Origin: Alloprevotella sp. Lung230
GTDB lineage: Bacteria; Bacteroidota; Bacteroidia; Bacteroidales; Bacteroidaceae
Direction of reading: 5' to 3'
Assembly: GCF_014385435.1 (NCBI RefSeq)
Contig: NZ_JACSUD010000020.1
Location: 1-40,941 of the forward strand
DNA: 40,941 nt
Shown here: piece after piece, positions 1-6,699 of the stretch
How positions within the stretch are numbered: position 1 is the stretch's first letter
How the letters are laid out: every line of letters begins with the position of its first letter
Made by a program: the position numbers and the translations under genes
Notes under the pieces: model-generated
What the model saw: the letters and a program-made list of their open reading frames with translations, nothing else
Told to the model about the DNA's origin: nothing
Database searches by the model: none

Positions 1-119
1 CCAAGAAATAGTACGAAGAAAAACAACATAAAGAGGGGCTAAGGAAGGGATGTCTTACTCAGTGGGACGTTTCCCGATATCCTCCCTTCCTCTTCGGTAC
101 AAAATACCTACTTTCGGGT

Positions 120-151
120 ATTGTAGGCATCTCGTTAAATCCATACCTTTG
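120..151 (+). promoter_or_regulatory. Bacteroidetes-type promoter for the receptor operon
   Basis: A -7 box TACCTTTG (144-151) matches the Bacteroidetes consensus TAnnTTTG. An ATTG at 120-123 lies 20 bp upstream in the -33 position. Transcription would start near 158, leaving a leader of about 45 nt before the TTG start at 205. The A-rich leader (171-200) is typical of translation starts in this phylum, where Shine-Dalgarno sequences are rare. Nothing else is recognised in 1-119. Confidence 0.55.
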
Positions 152-204
152 CACTCTCATCCCTACTAAGATATTAAAAACAAAAATAAAAAAAGAATAC
201 GATA

Positions 205-2946
205 TTGCAAAGGCTTTATTTCCTATTTGTCTACGCGGCACTATTGTTGGCGGTTGTGCCGGCAACAGCGCAAGTGACAGTGAGGGCGCGAGTCCTCGAC
301 CAAGAGACGGGCGAACCTCTCTCCGGCGCTTGGGTGAGGCTGACGGGCAATGCACGAAAGGCCACGGTGACGGATGCCGAAGGCTATTTCACGCTCAAGA
401 GCGACACCACAGCTGTGGAAGTGGGCATATCCTTCTTAGGTTATAAGGAACTGAAAGCGAGGTTGAGCAATCATGCAGTCTATCGGCTTTCTCCCTCTGC
501 TGCACTGCTGAAGGAAGTCGTGGTGACTGCCACGGAGCGCCGAGGCTTGACCTCCTCGTCGGTCATCGGGAAGCAGGCCATGCAGCACTTGCAGCCTTCG
601 AGCTTCACCGACTTGATGGAATTGCTGCCGGGCGGGATGGCCAAAGACCCGAGCCTGACCACGCCCAATATCATCAAGCTGCGCGAAGTGGGGCGACCTT
701 CCGGCAAATACAACACTTCCTCGCTGGGCACGAGCTTTGTCGTCGATGGAGCACCGCTGTCGACCAATGCCAACATGCAGTTTATGAACGGTGCGTGGGA
801 CAGCAAGACGACCTATCGCGACTTCACTAACTCGGGAGTGGACATGCGCTCCATTTCGACCGACGATGTGGAGCAAGTAGAGGTGGTGCGCGGCATTCCC
901 GGTGTGGAGTATGGTGACTTGACGAGCGGACTGGTGAAAATCAAACGCCGCCGTGGCGGGCACGACCTGCAAGCACGCTTCAAAGCCGACATGGAAAGCA
1001 AACTTCTGCACGTGGCCAAGGGAGTGGAGTGGGGCAGACAGCGGTGGACGCTCAATCTCAGCGCCGACTGGCTGAATGCCAACGGCGACCCGCGCAATTT
1101 GCTGGAAACCTATCAGCGCTTGTCGTTCTCGGCCAGAGGCGGACATCGCCGGGAGACCTCACGCCGACAATGGGACGCTGCGCTCAACCTCGACTATTCG
1201 GGCTCGTTTGACGACGACAAGATTGACCCCGAACTCAACTACGGTGGGGTCGATGCCTACCGGAGCGACCGCAACCGATGGGCAGCGAGCTTCACCTTGC
1301 GGCAGACAAGCCGCCGCGAAACGGACTGGTGGCGCTCGGCGGAATTGCTGGCATCGGTCAACTTCGAGAAAGACTTGCTCGACCGCCAACGCCTGGTGCA
1401 GATTGACCACGGACAGCCCGCCGCTGTGACGAAGGAGGAAGGCGAAAGCCGGGCGGTGCTCATCTATCCCTACAAGTACACCGGGCGGCATCGCGTGGAC
1501 GGCCGTCCGCTCGGCATCTTTATGAAAGCGCAAGCCGACTTCTCCCTGCCCACATCGTGGATGAGCAACCGCCTGAAGATCGGTGCCGACTGGCAGTTGG
1601 ACAAGAATTTGGGCAAGGGGCAACTCTTCGACCCACTCTTTCCGCTCTATCCCGGGCTCTCCACCCGCCAGCGCAAATACAGCGACATGCCTGCCGAAGT
1701 GCAGTTGTCGAGTTTTGCCGAAGCCGACCTCACGCTGCCCATCGGCCGCCAGCAGTTGCAGCTGGTGGCCGGAGTGCGCAATGCAGCGATGACGAACCTC
1801 GACAGCCGCTACGACTTGCAGCGGAAAGTCTACCTCGACCCACGTCTCAACATCGGTTGGAGTCTGCCGTCGATGGGCGTGGGCGGTGCACCGTTGAACC
1901 TTCAAATCCGCGGTGGATGGGGGCGGCACACCAAGATGCCCACCATCGACCAGCTCTATCCCGAACTCCTATATATAGATATGGTCGAGATGAACTATTG
2001 GCACGAACAGCGCGAACTCCGCTCGGTGTGGTTGCAGACCTACATCAAAGACCCAACCAACTATCGCTTGCAGGCGGCCCGCAACAGCAAGTGGGAAGTG
2101 AGTCTCGATGCTTCGTGGTTGGGACATCGGTTCACGGTGACCTACTTTGAAGAAGACATGAAGTCAGGTTTTCGGAATATGAGCGACTATCGTCCCTACG
2201 CCTATAAGTGGTACGACACGTCGGGCATCGGCCACAGCAGCCTCACCGCAGCGCCCGACCCCGCGAACCTCCCCTACGAGGTGCGGCACGTGCTGCGCAG
2301 CACGGGGCAGACCGGCAACGGAAGCCGCACACTCAAGCGGGGCGTGGAGTACACCTACGCTTCGCCGCGCTGGACGACACTCGCCACCCGTCTCACCGTG
2401 ACGGGAGCGTGGATGAAGTCGCAGTATCAAAACTCGATGGTTGTGCAGGAGCACGTGTCGCGCCGTGTGGATGGCCGCGAACTGGAATTGGTGGGTTTCT
2501 ACAACGACGATGACGGCTACATCCGCGAAATGTGGAACACCAACTTCACCTTCGACACCGATGTACCGCGGCTTGCTCTCGGCTTTTCGCTCTCAGCGCA
2601 GTGCATGTGGTACACCGCACAGCAGCACATGCACAAGGAGGTGAAGCCCATCCGCTACATGACGGCCGACGGCAGTGTCCATTCCTTCACAGAAGCCGAT
2701 GCCAAGGACCGCGAGCGCCAGTTTCTCGTCCGCACCTACAACAGTAGCATCGAGCAGCGCCAAATCATCCCTTTCTACATGAACCTCAACCTGAAAGTGA
2801 CCAAGCGTCTCCTGCGCAACCGGCTGATGACGGCGCTCTTCGTCAACAAAATCTTCGACCTCCACCCCGACTACAAACGCAACAACTATACGACCCGACG
2901 GTACGTAACGCCCTACTTCGGGCTTGAACTTAATTTCAATCTCTAA
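205..2946 (+). CDS. TonB-dependent outer-membrane receptor with carboxypeptidase-regulatory N-terminus
   Basis: 913 residues. Residues 1-22 are a signal peptide ending PATA|Q. About 24-108 form a carboxypeptidase-regulatory-like (CnaB-type) fold, with DQETGEPLSGAWV and DAEGYFTL segments. About 115-255 form the plug, including DDVEQVEVVRGIPGVEYGDLTSG, a typical plug end. The rest is a beta-barrel closing with alternating aromatic and polar residues (YFGLELNFNL). Such receptors move large or scarce ligands across the outer membrane using TonB/ExbBD energy. The start is TTG: an in-frame TAA at 187-189 lies just upstream, and only this start keeps the signal peptide whole. It leads a five-gene + strand operon with a DUF4876-like protein, a lipoprotein, a DUF6850-like protein and an M16 peptidase. 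The ligand cannot be read from sequence; no SusD partner is present, which argues against a standard glycan-uptake pair. Confidence 0.9.
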   Translation: MQRLYFLFVYAALLLAVVPATAQVTVRARVLDQETGEPLSGAWVRLTGNARKATVTDAEGYFTLKSDTTAVEVGISFLGYKELKARLSNHAVYRLSPSAALLKEVVVTATERRGLTSSSVIGKQAMQHLQPSSFTDLMELLPGGMAKDPSLTTPNIIKLREVGRPSGKYNTSSLGTSFVVDGAPLSTNANMQFMNGAWDSKTTYRDFTNSGVDMRSISTDDVEQVEVVRGIPGVEYGDLTSGLVKIKRRRGGHDLQARFKADMESKLLHVAKGVEWGRQRWTLNLSADWLNANGDPRNLLETYQRLSFSARGGHRRETSRRQWDAALNLDYSGSFDDDKIDPELNYGGVDAYRSDRNRWAASFTLRQTSRRETDWWRSAELLASVNFEKDLLDRQRLVQIDHGQPAAVTKEEGESRAVLIYPYKYTGRHRVDGRPLGIFMKAQADFSLPTSWMSNRLKIGADWQLDKNLGKGQLFDPLFPLYPGLSTRQRKYSDMPAEVQLSSFAEADLTLPIGRQQLQLVAGVRNAAMTNLDSRYDLQRKVYLDPRLNIGWSLPSMGVGGAPLNLQIRGGWGRHTKMPTIDQLYPELLYIDMVEMNYWHEQRELRSVWLQTYIKDPTNYRLQAARNSKWEVSLDASWLGHRFTVTYFEEDMKSGFRNMSDYRPYAYKWYDTSGIGHSSLTAAPDPANLPYEVRHVLRSTGQTGNGSRTLKRGVEYTYASPRWTTLATRLTVTGAWMKSQYQNSMVVQEHVSRRVDGRELELVGFYNDDDGYIREMWNTNFTFDTDVPRLALGFSLSAQCMWYTAQQHMHKEVKPIRYMTADGSVHSFTEADAKDRERQFLVRTYNSSIEQRQIIPFYMNLNLKVTKRLLRNRLMTALFVNKIFDLHPDYKRNNYTTRRYVTPYFGLELNFNL

Positions 2947-2963
2947 TTCAAACTCCAAACTTT

Positions 2964-4418
2964 ATGAACAACATCTTTACCCGTTTGGCCCTCTGTGCCA
3001 TCACGACTATGGCAGCGAGCACTGCTGCCTACGCTTTCGACTTCCGGAGCGGCAACGTCTTCTACAACATCACCGGCGAGAAAACCGTCGAAGTGACCTA
3101 CGCCACCACCGACTACAACTCCTACGCCGGCAACATCACCCTGCCCGCCAAGGTGACCAACGGCGGCAAAACCTACGACGTGACGGCCATCGGCACGAAA
3201 GCCTTCTTCGGCTCGAAGAGCGTCAGCAACGTCCGCATTCCCTCCTCCGTCAAGTACATCAATGAGGAATCCTTCAAGGGATGCGCCAACCTCCTGACCG
3301 CCTACATGGCCGAGCCTGCCGAACTGGAGCAGACATCCTTCGACTTTGCCAACGTCACCCTCTATGTGCCCGAACTCATGAAGGCCGGTTTTGAGAACGA
3401 AGACTACTACCACCGATTCAAGGCCATCGTCGAAACCAAGGAGTTCGACCTCCCCGTGGGCTCGAAAGGCTTCGTCATCAGCGAAATCTTCTTCACCGGC
3501 ACCACGACGCCCCAAGGCAAGCAGTACAGCGACGACCAGTACATCAAAGTCGGCAACAACAGCGACCAAACGCTCTATCTCGACGGTTATGCCTTGGCTG
3601 AATCTGCGTTCCTTTCCACCGACAAGCAAGACTACACGCCCAACATCATGGCCGACACCACCACCATCGACGCCATCTACGCCTTCCCCGGCAGCGGCAC
3701 CGACTATCCCGTAGCCCCCGGTGAGGAAGTACTCATTGCCGTCAATGCCATCAACCACAAGGAGATCAACCCTAAGTCGTTCGACCTATCTAAGGCCAAA
3801 TTTGAATTCTACGACGAGTCCTCCAACCCCAGTTTCCAAGACTCCGACAACCCCAACGTAGACAACATGGTCAACTGGTACGACTACAGCCGAACTTACT
3901 GGGCCATGCACAACCGCGGATTTAAGTCCTACCTCCTCGCCAAGCCCGAAGTTGGCAAGGACGACTACGTGAGCAACTTCAAGTACAACTACACCTGGAC
4001 CTTCACCTTCGGAGGCAAGTCCTACCCCATGGACGGCGACGGCTACAAGCTCCCCAACGCTTGGATTGTCGATGCCGTAGGTCTCAGCATCGCTTCCGAC
4101 TGGGAATGGAACGTCCTCGCCCCCACTCTCGACGCCGGCTGGGCACACTGCGGCAGCGTGGACCACGACAAGTCGCGCTACGGCCTTGCCGTCATCCGCA
4201 AGAAGAGCGACAGCGGCAAGTGGATGGACACCAACAACTCCACCGAAGACTTCCTCTCCGACGCCGAAGCCTCGATGCTCAAAGCGCCCACCGCCATCGA
4301 CAGCATCGCGCGCAACAGCAGCAAGGAAACGAAGATCTACCGCCTCGATGGTGTGCGCGTCAATGACACCAACACCCCCGGCATCTACATCATCAACGGC
4401 CGCAAGGTGATGAAGTAA
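2964..4418 (+). CDS. DUF4876-like secreted protein with BspA-type leucine-rich start and T9SS-like tail
   Basis: 484 residues. Residues 1-24 look like a signal peptide (ASTAAYA|F). About 30-155 resemble BspA/LRR_5 repeats (ITLPAKVTNGGKTYDVTAIG, then VRIPSSVKYINEESFKGC). About 168-445 resemble DUF4876, a Bacteroidetes surface family often encoded beside a TonB receptor, with the FVISEIFFTGTTTPQGKQY start and NAWIVDAVGLS. The last 30 residues (IYRLDGVRVNDTNTPGIYII, then NGRKVMK) match the short C-terminal tails of Prevotella proteins exported by type IX secretion. It starts 17 bp after the receptor stop, so it is surely co-transcribed. I infer a surface-exposed ligand-binding or capture partner of the receptor. 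Family assignment is from recall of motifs; the function is unknown. Confidence 0.75.
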   Translation: MNNIFTRLALCAITTMAASTAAYAFDFRSGNVFYNITGEKTVEVTYATTDYNSYAGNITLPAKVTNGGKTYDVTAIGTKAFFGSKSVSNVRIPSSVKYINEESFKGCANLLTAYMAEPAELEQTSFDFANVTLYVPELMKAGFENEDYYHRFKAIVETKEFDLPVGSKGFVISEIFFTGTTTPQGKQYSDDQYIKVGNNSDQTLYLDGYALAESAFLSTDKQDYTPNIMADTTTIDAIYAFPGSGTDYPVAPGEEVLIAVNAINHKEINPKSFDLSKAKFEFYDESSNPSFQDSDNPNVDNMVNWYDYSRTYWAMHNRGFKSYLLAKPEVGKDDYVSNFKYNYTWTFTFGGKSYPMDGDGYKLPNAWIVDAVGLSIASDWEWNVLAPTLDAGWAHCGSVDHDKSRYGLAVIRKKSDSGKWMDTNNSTEDFLSDAEASMLKAPTAIDSIARNSSKETKIYRLDGVRVNDTNTPGIYIINGRKVMK

Positions 4419-4451
4419 AAAAAGCGCCCCTTCGGTCCGATCCGCTCAAAT

Positions 4452-4583
4452 ATGAGATCATTTTCGGCAAAATATGACATCATATTTCGACGAAAATGAC
4501 GCCATCTTCAAGCCAATATGACGCCCCCTTCCAAGAGGCAGGATATCATGGTCGGAAAAATATGGCGGCATATTTTCCGATAC
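4452..4583. repeat. Array A: six degenerate 22 bp tandem units with palindromic cores (family 1)
   Basis: Units begin at 4452, 4474, 4496, 4518, 4540 and 4562, exactly 22 bp apart. Starts read ATGAGATCAT, ATGACATCAT, ATGACGCCAT, ATGACGCCCC, AGGATATCAT and ATGGCGGCAT; unit ends tend to TCGG plus an A-rich stretch. The second unit lies in a palindrome with 8 bp arms (4470-4487, AAATATGA-CA-TCATATTT). It fills the gap between the DUF4876-like gene and the lipoprotein gene. The same family recurs at 32811-32898. Confidence 0.75.
4552..4580. other. Long inverted repeat at the end of array A
   Basis: TCGGAAAAATATG (4552-4564) faces CATATTTTCCGA (4569-4580) across a GCGG loop, with one bulged A. 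It forms a 12 bp stem. No T-tract follows, so it is a poor intrinsic terminator. It arises from array units 5 and 6 facing each other and may simply be part of the array. Confidence 0.55.
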
Positions 4584-4626
4584 CCCTCTCAAAGCGACTC
4601 AGACCGACACGGGACACGCCCCCGAT

Positions 4627-5022
4627 ATGACTCTCACGAAACCCTTTTTCAAACTCATAGTATGCCTCTGGCTCACGACTGCTTTTGTCGGTTGTGAGCC
4701 GGAGCATCACTATGAAGTACTGACTTCTGCGCGCGTCACGCTCGCCGCCCCCGACAACATCCGACTCTTGCAAGTCGCGGGCACCGTGTCGATGCAGTCG
4801 CTCACCAATAAGTTCACCTGGACCGAAAAGCAATGGGACAGCATCAGTGTGGCCTTCCCACAAGTGCTCCGCGGCCCCTACAACATCACCGCCGACGGCA
4901 AAGTGGCCGTGAGCATCAACGGCGGTCGGCGTCGAGTCTACCGCTTTCGCGCTGCCAACAGCTACGTGGAAGTGCTCGACCGACCCACCGAAGTGAAACT
5001 CGACATACAGCTTTTCAAATGA
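4627..5022 (+). CDS. small lipoprotein of the receptor operon
   Basis: 131 residues. A lipoprotein signal peptide runs to a lipobox-like TAFVGC, with the acylated Cys at residue 23 followed by E. The mature part is about 108 residues and mostly predicted beta (YEVLTSARVTLAAPDNIRLL, RRVYRFRAANSYVEVLDRP), suggesting a small immunoglobulin-like or transthyretin-like sandwich. I do not recognise a named family with confidence. Its stop overlaps the next start by 4 bp (ATGA at 5019), so the two are translationally coupled. Its place between a surface protein and a barrel protein suggests an outer-membrane-anchored accessory subunit of the same complex. The gap before it holds array A, and I see no TAnnTTTG box just upstream, so it probably depends on the receptor promoter. 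Confidence 0.75.
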   Translation: MTLTKPFFKLIVCLWLTTAFVGCEPEHHYEVLTSARVTLAAPDNIRLLQVAGTVSMQSLTNKFTWTEKQWDSISVAFPQVLRGPYNITADGKVAVSINGGRRRVYRFRAANSYVEVLDRPTEVKLDIQLFK

Positions 5023-6647
5023 CCACACGCCACCTCTACCTCGCCTCCTGCGTCCTCGCCCTCCTACCTTCGACCGCAGCCGCGGCCGACCGCCCCCTCC
5101 CCCAGGACTCCGCAACGGCTCGCAACACCGCAGCCGCTGAGCACTACGTCCTTTCCATCCGAACACTCAACGCTTGGTGGCAGAACCCCGCGCTCCAATT
5201 CGATGCTTACACCGGCACCTACGGACGGCTCGGTCTCTATGCCGACCTGCAGCGGGAAGAGCAGGCTTTTGTCATGCAGGAAGGCAACGCCCGCCGGCAC
5301 CTCGGCCTTCGGGCAGCAAGCTATCGGCGGCTCAACGGCAGCCCCGACACCCCGAACAGCCGAGAGCGCACCGCCATCGTAGTGTGGGGTGAAGCCTCCT
5401 ACCGCCGCGGACTTCGGGAGCAGGTGCGCTGGAACGCCTCGGCCGACTGGTCCGCCGTCCGACCCTATGTCCTGGCCGACACTCTCGGCGGCGACCGACA
5501 CACTGAGCGCTATGCCTTCCAAGGCGGATGCGCTACACGTCTGGGCAGTTGGACCCTCGGCGAAGCCATCGACTTTCGTGCTGAACACGAATGGAGCACC
5601 CGTGACCCTCGGATGCGTAGCATCGTGACCGACCTGAGCGCCCGCCTCGGCCTCGGCCGGCAAATGCTCCGCCACGAGCTGGCCCTCGGCGGCACACTTC
5701 GCCTCTACAAGCAGACCAACTCCGTCGACTTCTACCGCGAAGAAGGGAAAATCCCCGAATACCAAATGACAGGCTTGGGCAACTGGTACGAACGATTTTC
5801 AGGCACCAATAACAGCGCCTACTACCAAGCCACTGGTACAAGCATCGACCTCGGGCTGCGACCACTATGCCGGCGCACCGGTCTTTTGTGTTCTGCCGCC
5901 TACGAATATATCCCCTACCGCCGCATCCTCTCGTCCCTCAACGCCCTTCCCATCAGCCGACTCTACGTGACCCGATGGCACACCCGAATTGGCTGGAAAG
6001 GGCAGGCCGTCAAAGACCTCGCCGACTTTCGCCTCTGGTGCGGCATCGACAACGAGAAGCGCCGCGGCGACGAAATCATCGGTGGCGAGTCCATAGCCGA
6101 CCAATATGCCGTGCGGGGCTACCTCACGATGTACCACAACCGCATCACCGACCTCCACCTCGGCGCCCTTTTTCACCTTTCCCTCACGCCCCGCGACGCC
6201 CTCTCCCTCCACCTCCAAGGCGGTCGCCTCCGCTACACCTCTTCCTACGCCTACCCCCACAGCGCCCTCGACTACCGGCGCAACTACCTCGATGCCGCCC
6301 TCCAATGGCAGACCGTGGGATCACGCTACCTGCTGATTCTCGATGTCGCCTGTCGCCACAGCCGCAATGTGTCGGGAGTTTTCGTCTCAACGCCCGATGC
6401 CTCCTACACTTCGCCACTCAAGAAGGACGTGGCCGAAGCCCGCCGACGGATGACGGAGCAAGTGGCCACCCAAACCCTCGCCTCCTACACCGAACTCTCT
6501 TGCGGCTTCCACTCCGAGTGGCAACCCCGCTTCATGGGCAGCAACATGGGCTGGTTTGCCGAAGCCCGAGCCGCCTACCGCCGCAACGATGCCGCAGGCG
6601 GCAACAACGGCTGTGCCCTCCACACGTCCATCGGCCTCACCTTCTGA
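5019..6647 (+). CDS. DUF6850-like outer-membrane beta-barrel protein
   Basis: 542 residues from the ATG that overlaps the lipoprotein stop; the open frame continues upstream but as the shadow of that gene. Residues 1-23 are a signal peptide (ALLPSTAAA|A). The mature protein is rich in alternating hydrophobic and polar strands with many Tyr, Trp and Arg girdle residues, and ends in a strand closing with Phe (HTSIGLTF), the usual barrel-assembly signal. I recall the family as DUF6850, found in Bacteroidetes beside TonB receptors and DUF4876 proteins. It lacks the plug and regulatory domains of a receptor, so it is probably a structural or pore partner and not an active transporter. The function is unknown. 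Confidence 0.7.
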   Translation: MTTRHLYLASCVLALLPSTAAAADRPLPQDSATARNTAAAEHYVLSIRTLNAWWQNPALQFDAYTGTYGRLGLYADLQREEQAFVMQEGNARRHLGLRAASYRRLNGSPDTPNSRERTAIVVWGEASYRRGLREQVRWNASADWSAVRPYVLADTLGGDRHTERYAFQGGCATRLGSWTLGEAIDFRAEHEWSTRDPRMRSIVTDLSARLGLGRQMLRHELALGGTLRLYKQTNSVDFYREEGKIPEYQMTGLGNWYERFSGTNNSAYYQATGTSIDLGLRPLCRRTGLLCSAAYEYIPYRRILSSLNALPISRLYVTRWHTRIGWKGQAVKDLADFRLWCGIDNEKRRGDEIIGGESIADQYAVRGYLTMYHNRITDLHLGALFHLSLTPRDALSLHLQGGRLRYTSSYAYPHSALDYRRNYLDAALQWQTVGSRYLLILDVACRHSRNVSGVFVSTPDASYTSPLKKDVAEARRRMTEQVATQTLASYTELSCGFHSEWQPRFMGSNMGWFAEARAAYRRNDAAGGNNGCALHTSIGLTF

Positions 6648-6699
6648 GCCCGACCGACACCGCTTTACCCCGCATCTCATCAATCTCAACCCAACCCCT

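Noticed and set aside
46-80. GACGT/GATGT-like motifs resembling family 2
   Set aside because: The two matches are about 17 bp apart, not 21-23, and no third unit follows.
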